Assembly: GCF_019166065.1 (NCBI RefSeq)
Contig: NZ_JAHTBN010000005.1
Span: 1 to 64,000, forward strand
Length of the DNA stretch: 64,000 nt
From: Candidimonas humi
GTDB lineage: Bacteria > Pseudomonadota > Gammaproteobacteria > Burkholderiales > Burkholderiaceae_B
Direction: 5' to 3'
The notes beneath the pieces are model-generated. The model saw only the letters and a program-made list of their open reading frames with translations. It was not told the origin of the DNA and made no database searches. Positions within the stretch are counted from its first letter, which is position 1. Every line of letters begins with the position of its first letter. Shown here in pieces: positions 56,388 to 64,000 of this stretch. The position numbers were made by a program, and so were the translations under genes.

Positions 56388-58667
56388 GTGAACGTGAAGG
56401 CGATTAATACTGATGGTTGTGCGGCAGGAAACCGGCCTGTTGCGGCGGATGGCCCCGGGTCTCTGGCCGAACTGTTTTCCCCGCGATCGGTCGCTGTCCT
56501 GGGCGCCTCGGCAAACCCCGAACGATTCAGCGGGAAAATCGTACCCACTCTGCTGCGGCAGGGTTTCGGAGGCGCCATTTATCCGATCAATCCCGCTCGT
56601 ACGCACATCGCAGGCCTGCCCTGCTATGGCAGGCTCCTGGACGTGCCGGGCGATGTCGATTGTGTGGTCTTCGCGCTGGCGGCCGAGCACATAGAAGCGG
56701 CTATAGCTCAGTGCGCGCAGAAGTGTGTGAAGTTGCTGGTGGTATGTAGCGCGGGCTTTGCCGAGCAGGGAGACGACGGCGGTGTCGCTCTGCAGGAAAA
56801 CATGCTGAGGCTTGCGAGCAAGGCGGGAATACGGGTGCTGGGGCCGAACTGCATCGGCTTTGCCAATCTGGTGGCGCGTGTATGTATTTCCTCTGCGGCC
56901 GCCATGAGCTGGCCGGACATTCCGCAGGGCCGCATCGGCCTCGTATCCCAGAGCGGGGGTTTGGGCCTGGCCAGCATATTGCACGCTGCTCTGGAGGCGG
57001 GCATCGCATTCAGCCACATTGTGACCACCGGCAACGAGGCCGATCTGAACACCATGGAGATTGCCCGGTTCCTGGTTTCGGACGAGCATACGGATGTGCT
57101 GGCAATGACCGTGGAGGCCGTACGCGATATAGATGGGTTCATCGGTGTGCTCCGGGCCGCCAGGCAGGCGCGCAAGCCGGTAGTGATACTCAAGTCCGGC
57201 AGAACGGAATTGGGCAAGGTCATGGCGGCATCCCATACCGGCGCCTTGGCGGGGTCCGTAGAAGTCTTCGAGGCGGCCTGCCGCCAGTATGCTGCGGTAT
57301 GCGCCAACGATATAGACGATTTCTATGAATTGGCCTCCATGCTGGGAAAGCTGCGCCACAGTGGCAAACTGGCCCAGGATTGGCAACCCGGCAAGCACTG
57401 CGCGGCGGTCTCCATATCGGGCGGACATATAGGCCTGTTCGCGGACCACGGCTCCCTGGCCGGATTGAGTTTTCCCGAATTCTCGACCGAGACTCTGGCG
57501 GCTGTTGCGCGTGAACTCGGGTTCGAGGGGAATTTCCAGAACCCCTTGGACACGACCGCCCGAACCATAGGGGATGACGGCTTTTGGGGGCGCTGTGTCG
57601 AGGTCTTGCTCGCAGACCCATCCATTCATGTAGTGGTCCCCATCATCACTGTGGCCCGCTCCTACGAGCCGGCCGTGCGGGACTTCATCGATATCGCGCG
57701 CCGGTCTAAAAAAATAGTGATCGTGCTGTGGGCTGGCGGGGATTTCGAGGGCGAGGCGAAGCGCTTGCTCGCACAGAGCGACATCCCGGTGTTTCGCACG
57801 CCCGCCCGTACGGCGGAGGCGCTGCGTGTGCTGGATTCGTATTACTCCAGCATGAGCACGCAGCACGCCGAGCACGAATCGACGTGTATAGACGAGGCCC
57901 GGTCGAGACTGGCTGCCCAGGCACTGCAAAATTTCGCGAGCGTGTCGAAGGCGAGCTTGTCCGAATCCCAAAGCAGGCTCGTATTGGGTGAACTGGGCTT
58001 TCCTTTCACTGGCCAACAGCTTGCCGGCAGTATGGACGAAGCGCTGGCAGCCGCCGGAAGCCTCGGCTATCCCCTGGTACTGAAGGCGGATCATCCGGAT
58101 ATACCTCATAAGACGGATGTCGGAGCGGTATTCCTGAACATCCGGGACGAGGCGGCGCTGCGTGACGCATACGGCCGGCTCGAACAGCGCATGCGGGAGA
58201 TTGCCCCGGGCAAGGGAAAGGTGCTGGTTCAGCCCATGGTGGATGTCGGCACCGAGCTTATTGTCGGGGTGCACAGGGATGTGGAATTCGGGCCTGTAGT
58301 CTTGCTCGGAATCGGAGGGGTATTTGTGGAGGTCTTGCAGGATGTGGCGATACGCAAAGCCCCTATCGGCCGCGAAGACGCCTTGTCCATGATGGCGGAA
58401 TTGCGCGCTTCTCGGCTACTGGATGGCGTGCGCGGGCAGCGGCCCGTGGATAAAGAGGAGCTGGCGCAACTGCTGGTCATGCTCAGCGAGTTCGCGCATG
58501 CCAATGCGGAAATACTGAAGGAAGTCGACATCAATCCATTGGCATTGGACAAGCGCAGCGGCCGGCTGGTTGCGCTGGATGCCTTGATCGTTCTGGATGA
58601 CGCGGCCGGCCGCAAGGATCAGTCCGGCCCGGGACGGGCTGCGCAAGGGAGTATGTATGGAAGTTGA
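56388..58667 (+). CDS. ADP-forming acyl-CoA synthetase (fused alpha-beta)
   Basis: A 759-residue protein that probably converts a carboxylate, CoA and ATP to acyl-CoA, ADP and phosphate. Domains in order: CoA-binding (~25-130; SVAVLGASANPERFSG), two succinyl-CoA-ligase-like domains (~150-480; QSGGLGLASILHAAL), and an ATP-grasp domain (~540-745; YPLVLKADHPDIPHKTDVGAV). The phosphorylated His is in ASHTGALAGSVEVFEA. The start is taken as GTG five bases after the SDR stop; a second GTG two codons later is possible. The 3' end overlaps the next gene by 11 bases. It is probably the activating step of the cluster's pathway. Confidence 0.88.
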   Translation: MNVKAINTDGCAAGNRPVAADGPGSLAELFSPRSVAVLGASANPERFSGKIVPTLLRQGFGGAIYPINPARTHIAGLPCYGRLLDVPGDVDCVVFALAAEHIEAAIAQCAQKCVKLLVVCSAGFAEQGDDGGVALQENMLRLASKAGIRVLGPNCIGFANLVARVCISSAAAMSWPDIPQGRIGLVSQSGGLGLASILHAALEAGIAFSHIVTTGNEADLNTMEIARFLVSDEHTDVLAMTVEAVRDIDGFIGVLRAARQARKPVVILKSGRTELGKVMAASHTGALAGSVEVFEAACRQYAAVCANDIDDFYELASMLGKLRHSGKLAQDWQPGKHCAAVSISGGHIGLFADHGSLAGLSFPEFSTETLAAVARELGFEGNFQNPLDTTARTIGDDGFWGRCVEVLLADPSIHVVVPIITVARSYEPAVRDFIDIARRSKKIVIVLWAGGDFEGEAKRLLAQSDIPVFRTPARTAEALRVLDSYYSSMSTQHAEHESTCIDEARSRLAAQALQNFASVSKASLSESQSRLVLGELGFPFTGQQLAGSMDEALAAAGSLGYPLVLKADHPDIPHKTDVGAVFLNIRDEAALRDAYGRLEQRMREIAPGKGKVLVQPMVDVGTELIVGVHRDVEFGPVVLLGIGGVFVEVLQDVAIRKAPIGREDALSMMAELRASRLLDGVRGQRPVDKEELAQLLVMLSEFAHANAEILKEVDINPLALDKRSGRLVALDALIVLDDAAGRKDQSGPGRAAQGSMYGS

Positions 58668-59115
58668 TCTTTCATGGATAGGAAAGGCGACCGAGCCTTT
58701 CGTGGTAGAGATTGAAAAGGGGGCCATACGTGTTTTTGCCGAGGCCATAGGCGATACCGATCCGTTGTCGTTCGACGAAAGCCTTGCCCGCAGCAGGGGC
58801 TACATGGGCCTGGTCGCACCGCTGACGTTTCCGGCGAGCTTTCGTCCGCCGCGGCGCCAGCCCTGGCTGGCGGGTCTGGACGAGGGGCGGATCCTGGCCG
58901 GTGAGCAATATTTCCGTTATGCCAGGCGGGTGGTCGCGGGCGATGTCCTGGACTGCCGGCTATGCCTGCTGCGTGTGGAAGAGAAGTCGGGGCGCAGCGG
59001 CACCATGCAGTTGCTCGTGCAGGAAATGCAGGCCACGGACCGCAGCGGCGCGTTGGTCGTGAGCAATGGCCGGGTGGTGGTTTATCGAAGCGCCGGCAAG
59101 CTCGGTGCACGCTGA
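58657..59115 (+). CDS. MaoC N-terminal-type hot-dog protein (FAS1-like dehydratase)
   Basis: A 152-residue hot-dog-fold protein of the MaoC_dehydrat_N group. The hydratase region reads FAEAIGDTDPLSFDESLARSRGYMGLVAPLTF (about residues 27-58, in two blocks); the Asp is kept, but the His of the canonical hydratase motif is replaced by Ser. Such subunits usually form a heterodimer with a partner that holds the Asp/His dyad, here probably the protein encoded next. GGGAG lies upstream and the gene overlaps the synthetase 3' end by 11 bases, indicating coupling. Confidence 0.85.
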   Translation: MEVDLSWIGKATEPFVVEIEKGAIRVFAEAIGDTDPLSFDESLARSRGYMGLVAPLTFPASFRPPRRQPWLAGLDEGRILAGEQYFRYARRVVAGDVLDCRLCLLRVEEKSGRSGTMQLLVQEMQATDRSGALVVSNGRVVVYRSAGKLGAR

Positions 59116-59145
59116 ATCGGATTTGACATATGAGGGATGGCAGCA

Positions 59146-59565
59146 ATGCAGGATCATGACCGCATCGAACTCGCAATGAAGCCCGGATCTCGCCACGAGA
59201 TCCGAAGAGGGCCGATCTCGACCACGCAGCTCGTCAAGTACGCTGGCGCTTCGGGGGATTTCAACCGCATACATTTCGACCATCCTTTTGCCATGCAGGC
59301 AGGGCTTGGCGGCGTGGTGGTTCACGGCATGCTGACCATGGGGTTTGCTGCAAGCTGCGTGAACGAGCATGTGCGGGAACTGGCGGATGTGGATGAAATC
59401 TCGGCCCGCTTCCTGGCGCCGCTGAAAGCGGGCGATGTCGTCGATCTTTCATCGACAGTCGTGCAAGTGGACGGACGTACGCTGCACATGGAATTGCTGG
59501 CGGTGTCGGACGGCCGAACGGTGATGAGCGGCAAGGCCCGCGCAGTCCTGCGCAGCGGGGCATGA
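59146..59565 (+). CDS. MaoC-type enoyl-CoA hydratase, catalytic subunit
   Basis: A 139-residue hot-dog protein. The hydratase 2 motif is intact: ASGDFNRIHFDHPFAMQAG, with Asp38 and His43 as the predicted catalytic pair, followed by GGVVVHGMLTMGF. The ATG at 59146 has GAGGG nine bases upstream; the ATG at 59137 directly abuts that sequence and is less likely. It probably hydrates an enoyl-CoA as a heterodimer with the preceding His-less protein, as in the ChsH1-ChsH2 arrangement. Confidence 0.88.
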   Translation: MQDHDRIELAMKPGSRHEIRRGPISTTQLVKYAGASGDFNRIHFDHPFAMQAGLGGVVVHGMLTMGFAASCVNEHVRELADVDEISARFLAPLKAGDVVDLSSTVVQVDGRTLHMELLAVSDGRTVMSGKARAVLRSGA

Positions 59566-59582
59566 ATGCGAAAGGTACGCAT

Positions 59583-60752
59583 ATGAGCATCAAAGGAAAA
59601 GCCTATATCGTGGGTGCGTACGAGCACCCCTTGCGGCATGCTCCGGATAAATCCCTGGCGCAGTTGCATGCCGAAGTGTCCCTGTGCGCTTTGCGTGACG
59701 CGGGCCTGAGTCGCAAGGATGTCGACGGATACTTCTGCTCGGGGGATGCGCCGGGCATGGGCCCCACTTCCATGGCGGAATACCTGAACCTCGACGTCAA
59801 GGTGGCGGATTCGACCGATATAGGGGGAGCTTCGTATCTGGCGCTAGTCAACCATGCGGCCCAGGCGATAGCGGCGGGAAAATGCAATATCGCCTTGATT
59901 GCGTTGGCGGGAAGGCCGCGCAGCGAGGGGGTTGCGACGGGCTTGCAACCCAAGACGCGCAATCCCGCGCAACCTGATTATCAATGGGAATACCCCTATG
60001 GACTGAGCAACGTCAACGGCTACGCCATGTGCGCGTTGCGGCACATGCACGAATACGGGACGACAAGCGAGCAATTGGCCTGGATACGAGTGGCTGCGTC
60101 CCATCACGCGAGCCACAATCCGGATGCCATGTTCAGGAAAGTGGTGACAGTCGAAGAAGTCCTCGAATCGCCCATGGTCGCGGACCCCTTGCATAGACTG
60201 GATTGCTGCGTCATTACCGATGGGGGAGGGGCGCTGGTGCTGGCGCGCCCCGAGATAGCCCGCAGCCTGTCGAGGCCCAGGGTCAAATTGCTCGGAGCAG
60301 GCGAGACCATCGGGCATCTCGGCGGCGGGTATTTCGATCTGACATGCTCCGGAGCGGCGCGAGCGGGCGCACAGGCTTTCGCGGAGGCGGGCGTCACGCC
60401 GGCGGATATCCAGTACGCGTCCATTTATGACAGTTTCACGATCACAGTATTGATGCAGCTTGAAGACTTGGGTTTTTGCGCCAAAGGCGAAGGCGGGCGG
60501 TTCGTGGCGGATGGCAATCTCATAGCCGGAGTAGGGCGGCTGCCATTCAACACCGATGGAGGGGGACTATGCAGCAATCACCCCGGCAACCGGGGCGGCA
60601 TGACGAAAATCATCGAGGCGGTACGCCAGTTGCGGGGCGAGGCGCATGCTGCCGTTCAGGTGCCGGATTGCAGATTGGCGCTGGCACAAGGGACCGGGGG
60701 CCAATTGGCGACCCGGCATGGAAGCGCCACCCTGATCATGGAGAGGGAATGA
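59583..60752 (+). CDS. Thiolase-like protein (SCP-x/Ltp2 type), probable retro-aldolase
   Basis: A 389-residue protein with the thiolase fold. Where thiolases carry the nucleophilic Cys it reads DSTDIGGASYLALV (residues 76-89), with Gly-Gly-Ala-Ser at 81-84. The C-terminal block NTDGGGLCSNHPGNRGGMTK is typical of the SCP-x/DitF-like group. The Cys-less members paired with a DUF35 protein include Ltp2 and related retro-aldolases, which cleave a 3-hydroxyacyl-CoA rather than perform thiolysis. The ATG at 59583 has AAAGGT upstream; one at 59562 overlaps the previous stop. It is followed directly by the DUF35 gene, overlapping its stop. Confidence 0.87.
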   Translation: MSIKGKAYIVGAYEHPLRHAPDKSLAQLHAEVSLCALRDAGLSRKDVDGYFCSGDAPGMGPTSMAEYLNLDVKVADSTDIGGASYLALVNHAAQAIAAGKCNIALIALAGRPRSEGVATGLQPKTRNPAQPDYQWEYPYGLSNVNGYAMCALRHMHEYGTTSEQLAWIRVAASHHASHNPDAMFRKVVTVEEVLESPMVADPLHRLDCCVITDGGGALVLARPEIARSLSRPRVKLLGAGETIGHLGGGYFDLTCSGAARAGAQAFAEAGVTPADIQYASIYDSFTITVLMQLEDLGFCAKGEGGRFVADGNLIAGVGRLPFNTDGGGLCSNHPGNRGGMTKIIEAVRQLRGEAHAAVQVPDCRLALAQGTGGQLATRHGSATLIMERE

Positions 60753-61165
60753 TGGCAGATTCGTATCAGCCGCGGCCGATTCCAGCGCCGACGCCCAATT
60801 GCGAAACCCAGGAGTTCTGGACGGCTGCCCAGGATGGCCGCTTATTGCTGCGCCATTGCGAATCCTGCGGCAGGTCTCATTGGTATCCGCGTGCCGTCTG
60901 CCCCTTTTGCGACAGCACATCCACTTCCTGGCGGCAGGCCAGTGGCCGTGGTGTCATCTATACCTTCAGTGTCATGCGCAGGGCCAGGATTCCGTTTGCT
61001 TGCGCCTACGTCTCGCTCGATGAGGGGCCGACCATGTTGACCAATATCGTCGACTGTGATTTTGGCGGCCTGCGCATCGGAGCCGCCGTGCAGGCCGCAT
61101 TCGTTCCGGCCCAGGAAAGCGGGCAAATGGTGCCTGTGTTCCGTTTATGTAGCGGCAGCGAATAA
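60752..61165 (+). CDS. DUF35 OB-fold/zinc-ribbon partner protein
   Basis: A 137-residue protein. The N-terminal rubredoxin-like zinc ribbon has Cys36, Cys39, Cys50 and Cys53 (CESCGRSHWYPRAVCPFC). An OB-fold follows (~55-135; GRGVIYTFSVMRRA; GLRIGAAVQAAF). DUF35 proteins bind acyl-CoA and act as obligate partners of thiolase-like enzymes. The start is the second of two adjacent ATGs; the first overlaps the thiolase-like stop. The tight overlap supports formation of a complex with the preceding gene product. Confidence 0.92.
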   Translation: MADSYQPRPIPAPTPNCETQEFWTAAQDGRLLLRHCESCGRSHWYPRAVCPFCDSTSTSWRQASGRGVIYTFSVMRRARIPFACAYVSLDEGPTMLTNIVDCDFGGLRIGAAVQAAFVPAQESGQMVPVFRLCSGSE

Positions 61166-61223
61166 ATCCTGCGTCGATTCCACCCGCTCGGGTGTGTTGT
61201 GTATATCAAAAGGATATTGATCC

Positions 61224-62072
61224 ATGAATCTGGGTTTAGAGGGAAAGGTGGTTTGCATCACCGGCGGCAGCCGGGGCATAGGCCTGGCAACAGCACGCGC
61301 ATATGCAGGGGAAGGCGCACGCGTGCTGATCTGTGCCAGGGACCAGGGCCGCTTGGCCGCTGCGGTTGAAAGTGTCAGGCAGGCCTGCGGAATCCGGATC
61401 GATGCGGTTCCCGTCGATGTGACCGAGCCTGCCGATGTCGGCCGCTTGATCGAGCATATTGCGGACAGGCATGGCCGGCTCGATGTCCTGGTCAATAATG
61501 CCGGAACCGGTATCTACAAGCCATTTGCCGATGTCAGCGACGATGATCTGCTGAACGGGATGGCGATCAATTTTTTTGCCCAGTTTCGCGTGACACAGCG
61601 GGCTTTGCCCTTGTTGCGCAAGTCCCGGGGCGTTGTCATCAATGTGTCCGGGCGAACCGCGATACGCGGAAATTTCCCTCCGGGTTCCAGTTGTACCGGG
61701 CCGGCAAAGGCCGCCGAAGTGCGGTTCTCGATAGATCTTGCGACCGAACTGGCGGAGCACGGCATTCGCGTCAACTGTGTCGTGCCGGGGGTCGTGAAGT
61801 CCGAAGACCGGCTGCGCATGTGGGAAACGCAAGCCATGAGCAAGGAGCTCGACCCGCAGGCCACCGCCGATATCCGACAAGGTCTTGAGGAAATTTCCGT
61901 GGCGTCCGGCCAAAGCTGGGGCGCTCCGGAAGACATCGCGGATGTGATTCTCTTTTTGTCTTCTGCGCGCGCCTCTTATGTGAACGGGGTGGCTCTTACG
62001 GTGGATGGCGGCCCGCACAACAAGTCGTACATTACTCAGTTGTACTCGGCCAAGCCTGCATCGGCTGCCTAG
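61224..62072 (+). CDS. SDR-fold protein with altered catalytic motif
   Basis: A 282-residue SDR. The cofactor loop CITGGSRGIGLA (11-22), NNAG (91-94) and Asn116 are intact, and Ser142 is at the normal position (NVSGRTA). The YxxxK motif reads TGPAK, however: Thr158 replaces the catalytic Tyr while Lys162 remains. It may be a poor or non-canonical dehydrogenase, or use another acid residue. It is the last gene of the acyl-CoA cluster, 58 bases after DUF35. Its stop codon overlaps that of the convergent peptidase gene. Confidence 0.85.
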   Translation: MNLGLEGKVVCITGGSRGIGLATARAYAGEGARVLICARDQGRLAAAVESVRQACGIRIDAVPVDVTEPADVGRLIEHIADRHGRLDVLVNNAGTGIYKPFADVSDDDLLNGMAINFFAQFRVTQRALPLLRKSRGVVINVSGRTAIRGNFPPGSSCTGPAKAAEVRFSIDLATELAEHGIRVNCVVPGVVKSEDRLRMWETQAMSKELDPQATADIRQGLEEISVASGQSWGAPEDIADVILFLSSARASYVNGVALTVDGGPHNKSYITQLYSAKPASAA

Positions 62073-63457
62073 CGTTTCGGCGTACCGCCTTCGCCCAGAT
62101 CCCAGTACAGCCCGGCCATGATGCCCAGGCCTTCGCGCAGCAGCGCCGAGGGCAGGTGTTCGTTGGGCGCGTGCTGCGAACAGCCGGGGTAGGAATGCGG
62201 CACCCAGACGGTGCGCAGCCCCAGCACGTCGGTGAATATGTCGTTGGGCAGCGAGCCGCCCAGATTGGGCAGGATGGCCGGCTTCTTGCCGCTGCTGCGG
62301 GCGATGGAGTCGGCGGCCCATTGCACCCAGGGGTCTTCGGGGTCGATGCGCGTTGCCTGGAACAGCACGTCGCGCGCCGGCGTTATCTGCACCATGGGAA
62401 AGCCGTGGGTATCCAGGTGGCGGCGCAGCGCCGGCAGGATGTCCTGCGCCTTCACCCCCACGACGAAACGCAACTGGCAGCGCGCCCAGGCGCGCGGCGG
62501 GATGGCGTTGACGGGAGTTTCGGGGTTGCCGGTCTTGAAGGCCAGCACTTCGAAGGAACACCAGCCGAACACGCGCTCGGCCGGCGACAGGCCCGGTTCG
62601 CCCCAGTCGGGCTCGATCTCCGGGCCGTCGGGGCCGCCGTCGACCTCGCAGTCGGCCAGGGCCCGGCGTACCGAGGCGGGCAGTTCGGGAGGCACCCATT
62701 CGGGTATGCGTATCTGGCCGGTGGGCGAGACGATGCTGGCGATGGCGTGCGCCAGCTGGATGCCGGGATTGGATATCAAACCGCCCCAGTTGCCCGAATG
62801 GTGGCCGCCGGCACGCGCCTCGATGACGAGATCGAAGTTCATGCTGCCGCGCGAGCCCAGGAAGATGGTGGGGCGCTCGGGGCTCAGGCGCGGGCCGTCC
62901 GAGGCGAGCAACAGGTCGGCCGCGAAGAGTTCGCGGTTTTCTTCGCAGAGTTCGCGCAGGCCGGGCGAGCCGGTTTCCTCGCCCATTTCTATGAGGTATT
63001 TGGCGTTGAAGCCCAGCCGTCCGCGCTGGCCGAGCACGGCCTGCAGGGCCTGCAGGTTGACCGAGTGCTGCCCCTTGTTGTCGGCGATGCCGCGGCCGTA
63101 CCAGCGGTCCTGCTCGGGCGTGAGAGTCCAGGGCGAGAGGCCTTCTTTCCATTCTTTGTCCAGGCCGCGGATGACGTCGCCGTGGCCATAGCCCAGCACG
63201 GTGGGGAGCGCCGGGTCTTCGATGCGCTGGGCATACAGGAAGGGCGCGCGCGCCTTGGCGTGCTCGAGCAGGCGGCATTCGAAGCCCATGGATTCGAACG
63301 CGGGGCGCATTTCGGTTTCGAGATATTGCACCAGCACGGGGCCGCGCTCGGGGTTCTGGCTTTCGGTGGGGATGGCGACGCGGCGCGCCAGGGTTTCGCG
63401 GAAGCCTCCCGCGTCGAAGAATTGCTGGACGGCGGATATGGCTAGCGCGCGTGTCAT
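62069..63457 (-). CDS. M20 family metallopeptidase
   Basis: A 462-residue dinuclear zinc peptidase of the M20 (ArgE/DapE/carnosinase) family. Metal-binding and catalytic blocks are visible: YGHGDV (His and Asp), YGRGIADNKGQ (bridging Asp), MGEETGSPG (general-base Glu and metal Glu), an Asp in LLASDGP, and His in APNEHLPS. The lid dimerisation domain (~215-335) contains GGHHSGNWGG. It hydrolyses small peptides or acyl-amino acids; substrate not predictable. No signal peptide is seen. The two terminators of this and the convergent SDR share the bases CTAG. Confidence 0.9.
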   Translation of the reverse strand: MTRALAISAVQQFFDAGGFRETLARRVAIPTESQNPERGPVLVQYLETEMRPAFESMGFECRLLEHAKARAPFLYAQRIEDPALPTVLGYGHGDVIRGLDKEWKEGLSPWTLTPEQDRWYGRGIADNKGQHSVNLQALQAVLGQRGRLGFNAKYLIEMGEETGSPGLRELCEENRELFAADLLLASDGPRLSPERPTIFLGSRGSMNFDLVIEARAGGHHSGNWGGLISNPGIQLAHAIASIVSPTGQIRIPEWVPPELPASVRRALADCEVDGGPDGPEIEPDWGEPGLSPAERVFGWCSFEVLAFKTGNPETPVNAIPPRAWARCQLRFVVGVKAQDILPALRRHLDTHGFPMVQITPARDVLFQATRIDPEDPWVQWAADSIARSSGKKPAILPNLGGSLPNDIFTDVLGLRTVWVPHSYPGCSQHAPNEHLPSALLREGLGIMAGLYWDLGEGGTPKR

Positions 63458-63621
63458 GATGAGCTCCGGGGTTTGCTGCGATTGCCCCTGATTGTGCGGC
63501 CATGTCGACGCCGAGTGAAGGGCGAGGCCTCGTGGTTTACCCTGAATACCGGCGATGCCGGGCCCTATAATGGCCCGCAGGGGCGGCCCTGGGTCTGGCG
63601 GGCGCCGAAACGGAGACGATC

Positions 63622-63996
63622 ATGGATGCCATCACCTGGATGATGCTGGTCGCCGCGCTGCTGCCTATCGTGGCGGCGGTGCTGGCCAAGGCGGGAGGCG
63701 AGGGGTACGACAACGATGACCCCAGGCCGTGGCTGGCGCGCCAGCAGGGCTGGCGGGCGCGGGCCAATGCCGCGCAGACCAATCTGTTCGAGGGCCTGCC
63801 GTTTTTCTATGCAGCCGTGCTGTATGCGCTATACGCCCACGCGGACCTGGCGCGCCTGGGCTTGCTGATGCTGGCGTGGCTGCTGTTGCGGGTGGCGCAC
63901 CTGGCCCTGTATATCGCCGGCCGCGGCAGCTTGCGTTCGCTGGCCTGGACGCTGAGCCTGGCGGTCAATATTGCGATCCTGTTCGCGGCGGCCTGA
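63622..63996 (+). CDS. MAPEG family membrane protein
   Basis: A 124-residue protein with four hydrophobic segments, of the MAPEG (membrane-associated eicosanoid/glutathione metabolism) family. The characteristic block ANAAQTNLFEGLPFFYAAVL lies at ~50-70 between helices 1 and 2. Bacterial members have poorly defined roles; some act as glutathione transferases. GGAG six bases before the ATG supports the start. The stop codon lies just inside the window edge, so the gene is complete. Confidence 0.88.
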   Translation: MDAITWMMLVAALLPIVAAVLAKAGGEGYDNDDPRPWLARQQGWRARANAAQTNLFEGLPFFYAAVLYALYAHADLARLGLLMLAWLLLRVAHLALYIAGRGSLRSLAWTLSLAVNIAILFAAA

Positions 63997-64000
63997 GGCG

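Overview
The window is one contiguous stretch of GC-rich bacterial chromosome. The betaproteobacterial assignment, most likely Alcaligenaceae (Bordetella/Achromobacter-like), is an inference. It rests on the density of LysR, IclR and AraC regulators beside uptake systems, a Bug/TctC-type periplasmic receptor, a Pls/PosA-type NRPS-like enzyme, and paired transporter/catabolic gene islands. No phage, insertion sequence, transposase, CRISPR array or rRNA was found. One tRNA (Thr, CGT anticodon) lies at the left end.

Layout. 0.3-0.4 kb: tRNA-Thr and its terminator. 0.7-2.8 kb: a DUF2478 protein, a TM2 membrane protein and an IclR regulator. 2.9-5.5 kb: N-formylglutamate deformylase and a YfcC-type carrier, preceded by two IclR-like palindromes. 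5.8-9.9 kb: a small membrane protein, a peptide deformylase and a complete polar amino-acid ABC importer (receptor, two permeases, ATPase). 10.4-15.9 kb: a DUF2817 zinc peptidase-like protein facing a 1376-residue NRPS-like protein. 16.4-18.1 kb: divergent azoreductase and LysR. 18.1-26.2 kb: a tripartite RND efflux system followed by its own two-component system. 27-32 kb: aldo/keto reductase, LysR, tartrate/D-malate dehydrogenase and a tartrate-type MFS carrier, with five copies of a ~113-bp palindromic repeat in the surrounding intergenic DNA. 32.5-38.3 kb: a mixed set (small lipoprotein, Crp/Fnr regulator, 2-hydroxyacid dehydrogenase, GNAT, methyltransferase, EamA exporter, hemerythrin-like protein). 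38.5-46.7 kb: LysR, gamma-glutamyltransferase and a GsiABCD-like glutathione/peptide importer with a fused ATPase. 47-53 kb: a TRAP transporter (DctP plus fused DctQM), LacI regulator, 2-hydroxyacid dehydrogenase and aldo/keto reductase, preceded by a heptanucleotide repeat and a large LacI-like palindrome. 53.4-62.1 kb: AraC regulator, Bug receptor and a catabolic run of SDR, ADP-forming acyl-CoA synthetase, two MaoC-fold proteins, a thiolase-like protein without the nucleophilic Cys, a DUF35 protein and a second SDR. 62-64 kb: an M20 peptidase and a MAPEG protein.

How the genes work together. Most islands follow one plan: regulator, importer, and one or two enzymes acting on the imported compound. 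The most distinctive is the 54-62 kb cluster. Its hydratase pair, Cys-less thiolase-like protein and DUF35 partner resemble the hydratase/retro-aldolase assemblies of steroid side-chain degradation (ChsH1-ChsH2-Ltp2), so it probably activates an imported carboxylate to a CoA ester, hydrates it and cleaves it by retro-aldol chemistry. The substrate is unknown.

The most unusual non-coding signal is the ~113-bp repeat family. It has a long perfect stem with compensatory base changes between copies. Several intergenic spacers also carry degenerate short tandem repeats with different periods (12, 15, ~19, ~33 and ~41 bp).
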